A stretch of DNA of 64,000 nt, taken from assembly GCA_028641055.1 (NCBI GenBank), contig CM054062.1:181178933-181242932 (forward strand). Reading direction: 5' to 3'. The stretch is from Alopecurus myosuroides. Lineage: Eukaryota > Streptophyta > Magnoliopsida > Poales > Poaceae. The notes under the pieces were generated by a model that saw nothing but the letters and a program-made list of their open reading frames with translations, had not been told where the DNA came from and did no database searches. This document shows positions 53,093 through 63,711 of this stretch, one piece after another. The stretch's first letter is position 1. Each line of letters begins with the position of its first letter. The position numbers were made by a program, and so were the translations under genes.

Positions 53093-55784
53093 TTAGCTGT
53101 TTTGGATTTGTTTGAAACTCGGAATTTCCTCCTTGCCGACTTCTGCCTTGATTAGTTCCTTGGTTACTCTGACCTTGGTGACCCTAGTTATGATTTCCGG
53201 GTCCTGAATTTCCAGTTCCTCGGTGGCCACCTTCCATATTTCCCGAGTTACCAGCTCCATTGTTTCCAGGTCCATAGTTATTGTTTCCACTAGGCCTCAG
53301 ACCCTGCATTATAAAACAATTTTTCCATGAGTGATTTGCTACCTTCCTGTTCTTACTATGACGAGGGCACGACCCCTTTAAAGCCTGTTGCGTCTGAGCA
53401 ATACTGTTGGGCCAAAAATTATGGTTTCCTCTTAAATTGTTATTCTGACGCTAGTTTCTATAACCAGTATTTGTACTGGCTACCAAGTCTTAGGTTCGTT
53501 CACCGTTCTTGCGCTTGTTATTATTCTGGTTCTAGAAATTTCCATTACTCTGATTCGGGTTCTGGTTACCCTTAGCTCCAGTTTTCTTTCCTTTGCAAGA
53601 CTTCTCATCATCTGAATCCACATATTTCGTTTTATCAGACTCGGCATGCTTGGTCATAGCGTCCATTAGTTCACTCATATCACTAACATACCTCTTGATA
53701 CATCCATTTTATGTTTTAGCGGGCCAAATTGGCCGTTCCTCTCCAGGGCTATAACTGCTTGCTGGTCGATGAGACCAACAGATGAATGAATGATTTCCGT
53801 GACACGCCGTGACCAATGTTGGTAAGACTCCCCTTCCTCCCGAACAAAATTTTCCAGATCTGTAATCATGGCCGGGTGCTTGCAAGTGCCTTGAATTTTT
53901 TTGATAAACTGATCTTTCAGTTCTTGCAAGCTGTTGATCGAGTTCGCAGACAAGTTTTTTAACCATGATTTTGCGGGTCCTTCCAGTATAACACTTAGGT
54001 AACGTGCGCACACCGCGTCACTCACCTCTAATATTTCCATTGCCATCTCGTAGCCTTCTATCCAATCCGCTGGTTCTATGTCCGGAGTATAATTTACAAT
54101 CCTGCGAGGCCCTTTGAAATCAGACGGTATCCTCTCATTTCTGATTGCTGGTCCAAGACATAGAATTCTGATTCCGCGAGACCCAGTCGCGACTGGGGTT
54201 GAGACCAAGTTTTGGGATGGAGCTTGAATATGATCCATATTTCTGTTTTCAGCTCTTACCACTCTGTGCTTGTATTGATAATTCCGGCAGCATGCGAAAC
54301 AGCCTACCTGGGTGGGATGAGGTGCTGCCGGTTTGCATTACTAGAGCCGACTGGCACGGGTGAATTCTCATGGTGTCTTCTCGGAGGCGATTTGTTGTTG
54401 TTGTAAGGAGTCGAGTGTATCTTCTCCTGATTACTATAATTCATTTGCTGGACCGCTACGATTTGCAACATCTCAATTGCCCTCATGGCTTTTACCCCCA
54501 TAGGGTTGTTCGGGTTAACCGGGATCAGAGCTAGACTGTTAGTGACTGCCCAAATATTATGCATTGGATTGTTGAAGTGACCATGGGGTGTATGAAACCT
54601 CTCAGGTTGTGCCTGCTCGTAAACCGGATTATGGACCGGATTGACGTGTTGTTGGACCACTGGTTGGAAACGCATTGGCTGGACCAGGGTTGCCTGAACT
54701 GGTGGTACTACTGGATGAACCGGCTGGGCCGGGTTTGGTGCTCCCGGCGTTCTTGTTGGGGATGTAAAAAGGTGCTAGAGATTTGTCGGTCCTAGTCCTA
54801 CTCCAAACTCGTTATTCAGTAGGGTCAGGTGACGCCTGTGCTGAATCGAGGCGAGTTCCCTCTGTCTAAAACTTAGATGAATCCCCTCTTCTTCCAAACG
54901 CGATGCCTCCTCCGTAACATCTGAGCGCGCTTTGTTTATACAGGTTACCCCAGTTTGGATTTCCCGACGAGCGCGAGTCCATTCTTTCTTAAGTCTTTCT
55001 ATCTCCGCATTGCGTGGGGCCAATTTTTCTGGTGTAATCGGGGTCGCTAGGATCACATTCAGTGAGTCCATTGTTACTATCAGTTCAGGCCTTGGATTGT
55101 ACGGGACTGGAGCAGTCAAATCAACCACCGGATCTACTGGTACTGTACTCGCCGTCCCTGGACCAGTTGGCAAAGGTGCTCTCGGACCAGTTGGTATAGA
55201 ACCTATAGCTCACGTATCTCCTGGGGCCGGATTTGAAACTTAAACTTTATTTGTGATGAAATTTCCACTAGCGTCATACCTGGGATCTGTAGGCTGGGCT
55301 GGTCCTACCATGTATACAGTTGCACGCTGAACTATTTCTGCAAAGTTCTCCAGTTCCTATTCCAGTTTCCTCCCAGTCGATGTTCAAAAAGCTGGTAAAT
55401 AGAACTTGTTTCATCCTGATCATCATTGTTGCCTACTGAAGATTCTCCATCTGAATGTACGATTGTGGCTTCTCCATAAACTGAGTCGTACTCCTGATCT
55501 GGCTCCCGACCGGTTCCTCCTACGAACCCGACAAATACGTGGATCCCGCCAAAAGGAACTCGAAAACCGGACTCGACGAAAGAAAGTTTCGGTCCCCACG
55601 TATCGTGGTTATAATAATTTCCATGCCGACTCTTCTTGAGCCAGCTGATTGCGAGCCTCTCGATCCCTAGTAGGGCTCCTTCCGAAAAAACGACGCTTCC
55701 GCGAGCCGGCCCCACGGTGGGCGCGAACAGTCGTGGGGTTTTCACGGAAAGTGTCCTCATGTGAGAACTAGATTTTGAGGCCAT
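53093..55784 (-). pseudogene. gag region of element C, broken in several frames
   Basis: The first frame (55784-55332) begins in the LTR, passes through the PBS (Arg-Leu-Phe-Ala-Pro-Thr-Val-Gly) and carries the N-terminal region shared with A (E-S-G-x-x-V ... V-F-V-G). Later frames at 55173-54775 (coiled, Glu/Arg-rich), 54675-54304 and 54262-53675 follow. The last is the gag core, with Y-T-P-D-I-E-P, W-I-E-G-Y-E-M-A-M and W-L-K-N-L landmarks. The nucleocapsid part (53600-53000) is an Asn/Gly-rich region with frame breaks. Confidence 0.8.
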
Positions 55785-56373
55785 TGCTACCGAGCGAAGT
55801 GTTGAAAGGGTTAAGGTGGAAACGAGAGATGTGAGTTTACCCAGGTTCGGCCCCTCTATTGAGGGTAAAACCTACTCCTGATTTCTTACTATTGGGAGAT
55901 TAAGGTTTCGATTACAAGGAGCGATTCTGACTTCCGATGTCTTGAGAGATATCTCTATCAACTAGAACTTGTCTTTCTACGTCCCAGGGTCTCTCTTTAT
56001 ATAACAGACGAGCCCCTGAGGTTACAGGGAAATTCAGGTCGTACCCTTCGTCGGAGTCCTATCGAGAAACGGCCTCCGGGTTACTGGCCGATTCACACCA
56101 TGGACTGGATTGGCCAGTCCGGGTCCAGGCCGCCCTGCCTGCCTTGGGCCTCCGTGCTAAGCCCCAGGTCTTCTGGTCGGGTTATCTTGTTCTTCCGGAT
56201 CATATTGGGCTCCGCCGGGTCTTCCTTTGTCCTTCCAGGTCTTCAAGGATTCTCTTCAGTCTTCACGTCCAACTATATGGATATAAACCGGATAGATGTT
56301 TATGAACCGGTAACTAGATAATCCGGTTCATGCGGGTGGAATCTAAGGTACCCTCTTATCCATTCCCCCAACA
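55729..56373 (-). repeat. 5' LTR of element C
   Basis: On the minus strand it starts TGTTGGGGGAATGG and ends CCACGACT, two bases before the primer-binding site (55726-55709). A TATA box (TTATATAA) lies near 56004-55997. The start and the last 150 bp are clearly related to the LTR of element D. The ATG at 55784 lies inside the LTR and is in frame with gag. Confidence 0.85.
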
Positions 56374-56838
56374 GTTTCCTTGTGTGGAAAACGTAGACCT
56401 CCTAGCTACTCTTGGTGATTCTTGGGAGCCCCCAATTTGGTTGTGGGTGTGTGCCCCAAGCTTGTTGTAAAGGACTCGATTCCCGCCTAAAAGGGGATTA
56501 ATAGTGGAAAGTGAACTAGGTATTTGTGGTGAGGTTCATCGGAGAACAGGGTGAGGCCTTTGTGGAGTTGAGTAGGCCTTTGTGGCGAGCTCACACCCCT
56601 CCAACGAGACGTACTCCCCTCAAAGGGAGGAACTCGGGATTACACCCTTGTCTCCGCGTGCTTCCGTTATCGGTTACCCCGTTCCCTATCCTTTACTTTG
56701 TGTTTGTATCTTGTATCTTATTGATTTCATATAGATAAATTCACCATAGTTGCATATATAGAGAATTTACCTTTGTGTCAAGCCTTAATTTGAAGAAAAA
56801 TCAAAATTGGTCGTAGCACCTATTCACTCCCATCTAGG
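56374..56838 (+). mobile_element. Fragment resembling an LTR or leader of a copia-like element
   Basis: No ORF of note. The end ...AGCACCTATTCACTCCCATCTAGGTGCC resembles a sequence common around the LTR/leader of Triticeae copia elements. It is bounded on the left by the LTR of C and on the right by the antisense gene of element E. Confidence 0.35.
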
Positions 56839-57339
56839 TGCCCATATTATACGTTCACCGGTGACGGAGTCGATGAAGCCCATCTTGAAGTAACCCACCT
56901 TCGGGTTAATATGGATGTTGTAGCCCCCGACTTCGTGAGGGTCGTTTCTGCATGGCTCGGCCTTGACATTGAAGAAACGTTTGAAGAGTGCCCAGTGCGG
57001 TGCTATCCAGAGGTCATACTCACACATCACGATGAAGCAGGCGATATGTTGAGTTAAATTGGGAGGTACGTCGTGAAGCTGCACACCATACACGGCTAGA
57101 AGAGCGAGGAGAAAGGGGTGCAGAGGAAAAGAAACTCCCCTAGAGATGTGGTCATAAATGTCACTCGTTCGTTGTTTTCCAAGGCGGGGCGGTTCTCCTT
57201 CCTGGGCGCCTCCATGAATTGACCTGGAGGAGATCCCCGCGCTCAACAGTGGTGAGGAGCCTGGCGGTTCCTGTGGATTTACTCCACCCCCCTTACTTTT
57301 TTGTCCTTCGGCGCCTCCGTTCTTGCGGGTGTTCACCAT
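56839..57339 (-). pseudogene. Antisense extra gene of element E, N-terminal part
   Basis: From the ATG at 57339 on the minus strand: M-V-N-T-R-K-N-G-G, a Gly/Ser/Pro-rich stretch, then the family core (L-L-A-V-Y-G-V-Q-L-H-D-V-P-P-N, C-E-Y-D-L-W-I-A-P-H-W, F-K-R-F-F-N-V-K). It is open to 56839, where unrelated sequence begins. A TTTAAATATT box lies about 125 bp upstream (57462-57471). Confidence 0.7.
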
Positions 57340-57975
57340 AACGGAATGATAATGGAGCTCGTGGAGCACGGCAATGTGGATTTGGTTTTCTTTGCTGGAG
57401 AGAGGAAAGAGCTGCAAAAGAGAGGAAGAAGACGGGGACAATTTACTTTCCCCTTCGCAATATTTAAAGAGGGGTAAAAGTACCCCCACCATTGATGTTC
57501 TGTGGAGCCGACTCAGCCCTACACGTGGCGCGGGAGGCTAACCACTACGCCTCCACGCCGCCCACTACTTGCGGGAATTTAGGCATTTACCGAGAAATCC
57601 CTAGATTACCGCGCACTGAATGGTCAAAAGGTGGTCGAACCCCACTCACACAAGTTATCTTCTGACAGGATAAGTCCGCCTTGGAAAACGTCTAGTCCCG
57701 TGACAACAAAAACAGGGTGGTGCATCATTGGGTGACGTAGACACTCAAATGAAAAAGTACTCGAGTGATCAGAAATATCACTCGAATCATGTAAGGTAAT
57801 TTTCACGAGAAAAGTTTCTTTGAGAAAGTACATAAGTTGAGGTTTCCTCTTTTTTCACTCGAAAACTGACTCGAATGAATCGCGCCAAATAACTCCATTT
57901 TCCTAAATCGCATAGCTGCATTAGAACTCTGGATGCCATACTCATTGTATGAAGGCAAGACCCCAGATTAGTTCC

Positions 57976-57987
57976 AATACCCTGGGA
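57976..57987 (+). repeat. Left target-site duplication of the young LINE
   Basis: AATACCCTGGGA, repeated exactly at 60244-60255 after the poly(A) tail. Confidence 0.92.
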
Positions 57988-57988
57988 T

Positions 57989-60142
57989 TTCACAAAGCTC
58001 TGCCATGATTTCCATTCAGGGAATTTGTCTTTACAAAGTATTAATGACTCCTATATCACTCTTATCCCAAAATCAAACTCTCCTGAAACTGTCAATGATT
58101 TCAGGCCTATCTCCCTGACTAATACTTGTCTCAAATTTGTCACCAAGCTTATTGCTAATAGGTTGCAAAATGTGATTTGTGATACAATTCATGATAACCA
58201 ATATGGTTTTATTAAGGGAAGAACCATCCAGGATTGCCTTGCTTGGTCTTTTGAGTTTCTGCATCAGTGTCAACAGTCCAAAAGAAAAATTGTGGTTCTC
58301 AAGATTGACTTTGAAAAAGCCTTTGACACTTTGGACCATGATGCCATTATACAGGTCCTAAAATTTAAGGGGTTTCCAGTTTTATTCCTTAATTGGGTAA
58401 GAGAAATTTTAGCATCAGGTTTTTCTTCTGTTCTACTCAATGGAATACCTGGGAAGAAATTTCATTGCAAAAGAGGAGTTAGACAGGGAGATCCTTTGTC
58501 TCCACTTCTTTTTGTTGAAGGAGCAGATTTATTACAGAGTTTAGTAAACAAAGCATACTCTGATGGTCTACTTTCCTCTCCTATCCCAGTCCGTAAAGAT
58601 TTTCCTATAATTCAGTATGCTGATGATACTATTGTGGTGCTTCCAGCATGTGCCAAAGACCTGGAGGTTTTCAAGGATATTCTCACCACCTATGCTGCTT
58701 TTACAGGCCTGAAAATCAATTTTCACAAATCTTCTTTAATTCCTATCAACTTAACTGATGAGGAAGCTAATGCCCTGGCTGAAAGTTTCCAATGCAAAAT
58801 TGGGTCTATGCCTTTCACTTACCTAGGCTTGCCTATGGGTACCACTAAACCCTCTATCAAGGATTTCTCTCCTTTGATTGATAGAGTTGAAAGGAGACTT
58901 TCTGCCACCTCCTCTTTTTTGTCATATGGAGATAGACTGGTGCTTGTGAATTCTGTGTTATCATCCTTGCCAACTTATTATATGCTTTCTCTTGTTATTC
59001 CTACTGGTGTCATTGAGGTTATTGACAGAGCAAGAAGACATTGCTTGTGGAGTAAAAGAGGAAAGGAAAAAGTTCAATCACTTGCAGCTTGGCATATGGT
59101 GTGCAAACCAAAGAAAAAGGGAGGGTTGGGAGTAATTAACTTGAAAATCCAGAACTCTGCCCTTTTATTAAAACATCTTGATAAACTCTATAATCAGGAA
59201 GCCTTGCCTTGGGTGCAACTTGTTACTGATGCTTACTATTATAAGGCTGTTCCTCATGCTGTGGTTGAGTCTGGTTCTTTCTGGTGGAAAAATATATTGG
59301 CATTATCTGGGAGTTACAGGAACTACACTACATGCTGTGTGGGCAATGGTTTCACAATACTGTTTTGGGAAGACAAATGGCAGCCTCAACCTCTTAAGAT
59401 AACCTTCCCAAGACTTTTTTCTTTTGCCAAAGACAAATTTCAGTCTGTAAATGAATTCTTGCTTGGCACAGATTGTCTCCAGAACTTTGCTTTACCCCTG
59501 TCAGTTCAAGCAAATGAAGAGCTTAGGCTATTGAAAGGCATGATTGGTCATTTTACATTGCAACTTGGTATTAAAGATCAATGGAAGAGCCCACATTCTA
59601 GTGGCAGATTACGTCCTAGCTCATTTTATAAACACCAGTTTTCTGATGTCCCTGATGATCCAATTTCTTTTGCAATTTGGAGGAGCAAGTGTCAATCTAA
59701 GCATAGATTTTTTGCTTGGCTTATCCTGCATGATAGAATTAATACCAGGGACATGTTACTTCGACGACATTGGAACATTAATTCCTCATCTGATTGTGTC
59801 CTGTGCCCTGACCATGTTCTTGAGGATTGGAGACATTTATTTTTCAATTGTACATTCAGTACAAGGATTTGGAATTACCTGCAGATTCCTTGGATACCTG
59901 GCACACCATCTTATGCTATCATGTATGCCAGAAAGCATTTTGCTGGTTCTTGTTTTGTGGAGATTGTGATCCTAGCTTGCTGGTGCATCTGGAAGCAAAG
60001 GAATGGATGGATCTTCAAGAACACCAAGCCAACTTTCAGAGGTTGGAAGGCCCTGTTTACACAGGAAGTCACTCTGCTTAAGTACAGGGTGAAGAGTGCA
60101 GACTCTGTTTTTTTGACATCATGGATTAATTCACTCCCATAA
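57989..60142 (+). CDS. LINE ORF2, RT and C-terminal zinc-binding-like domain (5' truncated)
   Basis: The frame is open from the truncation point (57989) to the stop at 60140-60142, 717 codons; it has no native start. RT landmarks: L-I-P-K-S at about 58067, F-R-P-I-S-L at about 58100, F-I-K-G-R-T at about 58210, F-E-K-A-F-D at about 58310, R-Q-G-D-P-L-S-P at about 58480 and the catalytic Y-A-D-D (58616-58627). The C-terminal part has the plant LINE-type zf-RVT region (H-R-F-F-A-W-L-I-L-H-D-R, C-V-L-C-P, H-L-F-F-N-C at about 59690-59860). In a full-length element the protein nicks the target and copies RNA there; without the endonuclease part and the promoter this copy cannot do so alone. Confidence 0.9.
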   Translation, partial: FTKLCHDFHSGNLSLQSINDSYITLIPKSNSPETVNDFRPISLTNTCLKFVTKLIANRLQNVICDTIHDNQYGFIKGRTIQDCLAWSFEFLHQCQQSKRKIVVLKIDFEKAFDTLDHDAIIQVLKFKGFPVLFLNWVREILASGFSSVLLNGIPGKKFHCKRGVRQGDPLSPLLFVEGADLLQSLVNKAYSDGLLSSPIPVRKDFPIIQYADDTIVVLPACAKDLEVFKDILTTYAAFTGLKINFHKSSLIPINLTDEEANALAESFQCKIGSMPFTYLGLPMGTTKPSIKDFSPLIDRVERRLSATSSFLSYGDRLVLVNSVLSSLPTYYMLSLVIPTGVIEVIDRARRHCLWSKRGKEKVQSLAAWHMVCKPKKKGGLGVINLKIQNSALLLKHLDKLYNQEALPWVQLVTDAYYYKAVPHAVVESGSFWWKNILALSGSYRNYTTCCVGNGFTILFWEDKWQPQPLKITFPRLFSFAKDKFQSVNEFLLGTDCLQNFALPLSVQANEELRLLKGMIGHFTLQLGIKDQWKSPHSSGRLRPSSFYKHQFSDVPDDPISFAIWRSKCQSKHRFFAWLILHDRINTRDMLLRRHWNINSSSDCVLCPDHVLEDWRHLFFNCTFSTRIWNYLQIPWIPGTPSYAIMYARKHFAGSCFVEIVILACWCIWKQRNGWIFKNTKPTFRGWKALFTQEVTLLKYRVKSADSVFLTSWINSLP

Positions 60143-60204
60143 CTTTCTTGTACAGATTGTACATTTGTAAATAACTTTTCTTTATTTATTTAATAAATGG
60201 GGGG

Positions 60205-60225
60205 CTGTGGGGGTTTCCCCCACAG
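60205..60225 (+). other. 3' hairpin of the LINE
   Basis: CTGTGGGGG, TTT, CCCCCACAG form a perfect 9-bp stem with a 3-base loop, 10 bases before the poly(A) tail. A stem-loop near the 3' end is known in several LINE families, where the RT recognises it. Confidence 0.75.
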
Positions 60226-60255
60226 TAATGGTGTCAAAAAAAAAATACCCTGGGA

Positions 60256-60600
60256 GTTGCACCATTGTTTTGCTACCTGGTACCTTTCCATGCCAACAGG
60301 TGTGATGAAAATCCCGACAGACGCGTTGGGTAAAATAAATTACAACTGGAATTCGACTCGGTAAGACTTAACCAGCACGAGTCGAGTTACCCCAGGTTTT
60401 TCCGGGTTCGATACTAAGGACTCAAAGACTGAGTAAGCCAATGGTGTTTTCTCTCAAGTGATATTAGTCGACCTCGACCAGTCCAGTAGATCGGGCCTAT
60501 TGAGTCATATCCTTTAGACACTGATCATGGAAAAGCACCCGAGTCGATCCGCCTGGGGTTTTAAGTCCCTTGATCGAATACTTGACTCCATCAGGCACTC
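60256..60600 (+). other. Element E sequence between the LINE and the LTR-like end
   Basis: Moderate GC, recurring 'GACTCG' and 'GAGTCGA' words, no ORF recognised. It is continuous with the sequence left of the LINE once the insertion is removed. Confidence 0.4.
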
Positions 60601-60929
60601 AAGGGCTCCTGACGTGGGGGTACCCGAGAGACCCCCCACGATGGGCATACCCGGTGCGGCCCATTAGGGGGTTCCTTGACAAGGATCTTGAGTGGCTGCA
60701 TGGAGGCCCATAGAAGAAGCCCACGCAGGAGTAGAACAAAAAAAATACTTGGACATCAAGGATAGGGAAAAGTAGCAACCGAATCAGAAACGAGTCCAAC
60801 TCATGTATGACCCCTAGGACTCGGCTGCCTATATAAATCATGGGAGGGGGTCACAAACGGGACATACAACCCTAGATTTAGAGCAAGATTCAATCTGTAA
60901 GCAGCACCCCCAGTAATCGATACTTTTCA

Positions 60930-61796
60930 ACTCATCGGAATAAAATCTGGCGGGCAGCAACCCGTCGAGTCGAGTAGTCCACCAGCGCCTTTTCCTTCAC
61001 GAAACCCCATGTCATTCACCATGGGGATTGTTGAGGTCACATCCTCTTCACTAATACTAAGAGGCTGGATATGCCAAGTCATCCAAGTTTGAGTAAGATC
61101 TAAACCGGTCAAGCCGTGAACAATCAGGAACTGGACACGTTTGAGTAATGGAGTGAGTTTGGAATGGGCTTCCAACTTAGAAAAGAATTTCATCTTATCA
61201 TAAAAAGCCAGATGCTTGGCATGGTAACCCGGCAAAGGAGGCTCGCCGGTTGGGGAAGTATCTTTGCAGTAGAATTTTTTTTACCATAACTTGGAGTGGC
61301 TATCCAAGTTAACAATCAGGTAAACTATATCCTTGCGCCTCTGAAAAGAGACGCCCCCACAGTAGATCAAGGCACCAACACGGTTTCAGGGTGCTTGTTA
61401 CAATAGAAGTACTCTAGAAATAAATCTAGGTTTGGTTTGATCTGAAGATAATCCTCATAGAGAACTACAAAGTTACTGTCGTTAAGGGCACAGCTCGGAG
61501 GGATATCATGGGGGTGTAACCCGTAATGTGCTAAGATACTACAGAAACCTGGGTCATGTGGTCAGCAAAGACGATTACCTCGTCTGTCCCAGGCGTGCGT
61601 CGGATCTCGTTTCTAGACGTGCACTAGGATATGTTATCCGGCAGCAAACCAGCATTCTACATCCCCTGAAGTCGGGCGTGCGAGATCTCGGACTTGCACT
61701 AGCCCACGATCATTTCCTTCTTGTTCCTGTTTGAGGAACCGGCAAGATCCATCGCCTTCTTCTTCTTCTTCCGGTTCCAGTGCCCTTGCTAGCCAT
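60930..61796 (-). pseudogene. Antisense extra gene of element D, decayed
   Basis: The ATG at 61796 opens a short basic N terminus (M-A-S-K-G-T-G and several Arg). A frame change and stops follow. The family core (L-A-H-Y-G-L-H-P-H-D-I-P-P and Y-L-Q-I-K-P-N-L-D-L-F-L-E) is readable at about 61530-61400, and a later part (L-T-G-L-D-L-T-Q-T-W) at 61235-60930 in another frame. Confidence 0.75.
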
Positions 61797-62425
61797 GGTC
61801 TTCCCCTTCATGATCTCCCTCGAACCGACGGCGGAGCTCTGGTGACGGTGGTGAAGTTTAGGTGGCTTCCGAGCTTGAGCTTGAATCGAGCTCTCGGGCG
61901 GCACTAGAGGAGGAAGATGAAGTGGTCAGGGGTGTTACATAATGGCTTAGGGTTATCCCTGCCCACTGTTTATAAGCGGGGGGGGGGGGGGGAGGGGGCT
62001 GGATGTTACCATGACATTTCACAAAAAGACCCCAGAGACCATCGCATTTCCAGAATGGAACTAGGTCAAACTAAAGAAATATGGAGATATAATATCTCGG
62101 ATTCACAGCATTAAACATGGGGAGAAAATCACGGGATAAGCCAGGAAAAATTCGGTTCCTCGAATCGTGAGGATAGACTCGCAAACATAACTACCTGGAT
62201 AGACCAAATCGGTTTAAACGGGGAACTAAAGAGCAAGCAAAAAGGGAGATATAATCTCCAATAGATCAAGATCAAGCGCACAAAAGGAAATTTCCGGTTC
62301 ACCATTCTAAGGCGAAGAATGGGACCCGGAGTATTTCACAGATCACATGAGTTTATGTTTTTTTTCAAGAGATTAACATGAACGATCAAACCACGGTCTG
62401 GCGTTCATATTAACCTAGGGGCTAA

Positions 62426-63062
62426 TGTTTGGGGAATGACTGTACCCCCGCCAGCATGTTCTTAAACATGCTTTGGTAAAAGCCGGTTTATAGACAGCGT
62501 GCGGATTTACCCCACAACCGGTAATCAAGGAAAGCATGTTCGCTGCTTTCATCAAGGAAGGCCAGAGATCCGGCCTTGGAGACTCGAAGACCTAGCTATT
62601 GGGCAGGTGAAAGGTTTAGGGGCAGGACCAGGCCCAGTGGAGATGTAGATCCGGTGGGGGGCTCCAAAACTGGCCGGAGCAGACCCGGCCTCCTGGATGA
62701 ACCGGCAAGGACTTGTATTACCTTTTCACGTTAGGAATCTAACTATGGGCATAACCCGGATTCATCTGTAAGCCCATGAACCCGTCTGCTATATAAATCG
62801 AGTACCTGGGGCATAGAAACTAAGTTCTAGCGTATAGCAACAGTTCTCAAGACATCGGAAGCCGAATCTCTCCTTGTAATCGAGACCTCGATTTATCAAT
62901 AGTAAAGAAGAAGGAGTAGGTTTTACCCTCCATAGAGGGGCCAAACCTGGGTAAACTCGCCTTTCTCGTTTCCACCATAACCCTTTCGATACTTCGCTTA
63001 GAAACTATGGCCTCACAATATAGTTCTCACACGAGGACACTTGCCGTGACAACACCACGACA
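62426..63062 (+). repeat. 3' LTR of element D
   Basis: It starts TGTTTGGGGAATGAC after a polypurine tract and ends CCACGACA. A TATA box lies at 62790-62797. The last 150 bp are closely similar to the end of the LTR of element C, including an ATG (63007) and a 56-base coding tail in the same phase. Confidence 0.85.
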
Positions 63063-63711
63063 TTGTCCCTTCTAAATCGTGCATGTGTATCCGTATGGAT
63101 CGGGGTACATGTCTGATGCGGTGAGTGGGGAAGGTTTTGTTGAACGGGTGCGGTGACCCGGTACACCAGTGCATGTGTAGTGCACAAGTAGTGGGCATAA
63201 TTTTACTGAAGTCCTTCTCCATAAATGTTACATCCCTCAGAGTAGTACAACAGTAACATTGTGGGTCCACTACTTCACATTGCTTATTGTTACAAGCAAA
63301 AAAGAATAAACTCTTCAACCTCCTCCTTAGTCATCTAAGAAAGATTAAGGACTTCCAAGTCAACTTGAGACAGTTGACGTCCTAATAAAAAAAGCAATGA
63401 GAGAACCATGATAGCTCAATGGCTTAGATCCTAGAGCTGCTCGACTAGGTTCTCTTCTAATACTAGACTAGACACACTTAACTACTCATCCTGATCTTTT
63501 TCTTCGGTGTTGTCTGCTCCGTATGCGATGATGTAGTCGACTCCTACTCCTCCGCACAAGTCCGAGACTTAGTAGTAGTACTCCTGGTCTTTGGTGTTCT
63601 AATCATTGATGGCTTCTTAAAAGTCTAAGAAAGAGGCCAACGGAAGGGTTGAGTAACGAACGTTACTCAGCAAGCTTAGATAAGAAAAGGTTTCGGGTTT
63701 TCATGCTGTAA
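63063..63711 (+). other. Unassigned stretch between element D and family X copy 4
   Basis: No credible ORF. It contains GTTACATCCCTCAGAG near 63230 and A/G-rich runs near 63630. It may be internal sequence of an element whose 3' LTR is copy 4, but I could not show this. Confidence 0.3.

Larger units (their letters stand above)
49259..56373 (-). mobile_element. Element C: decayed Tat-like gypsy retrotransposon
   Basis: On the minus strand from 56373: 5' LTR, PBS, gag in several frames, protease, RT, a deletion that removes RNase H, integrase, 3' region, and then the C-terminal half of the extra gene in antisense (plus strand, 49259-50008). The 3' LTR is missing; the left side is cut near 49259 next to a short stretch resembling a GAGCATCTC-type DNA transposon end. 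Order and motifs are the same as in A and B. Confidence 0.85.
57988..60245 (+). mobile_element. 5'-truncated plant L1-type LINE with intact RT-to-end frame
   Basis: A perfect 12-bp target duplication, an A10 tail (60236-60245), an AATAAA signal (60192-60197) and an open frame across the whole remaining ORF2 mark a young insertion. The 5' truncation falls inside ORF2, after the endonuclease and before the I-N-D-S-Y-I-T-L-I-P-K block of RT. Confidence 0.93.
56839..60940 (+). mobile_element. Element E: Tat-like gypsy remnant (antisense gene, 3' region, LTR-like end) with a LINE inside
   Basis: The left part carries the N-terminal part of an antisense extra gene (57339-56839, minus). The right part (about 60600-60940) looks like an LTR promoter region (TATATAAA at 60830-60837, then CCCTAGATTTAGAG and AATCTGTAAGC). 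A LINE inserted at 57976-60255. No gag or pol remains. LTR limits are approximate. Confidence 0.55.
60930..63062 (+). mobile_element. Element D: Tat-like gypsy remnant (antisense gene, polypurine tract, 3' LTR)
   Basis: The order is a decayed antisense extra gene (61796-60930, minus), a 3' region with a 22-base tract, almost all G (61978-62000), a polypurine-like AACCTAGGGGCTAA, and a 637-bp LTR. The gag-pol part is absent. The left border with element E is near 60935. Confidence 0.75.

Noticed and set aside
61978..62000. G-quadruplex regulatory element
   Set aside because: The G run is a simple homopolymer inside a degenerate retrotransposon remnant; nothing points to a function, and its length may be a sequencing artefact.
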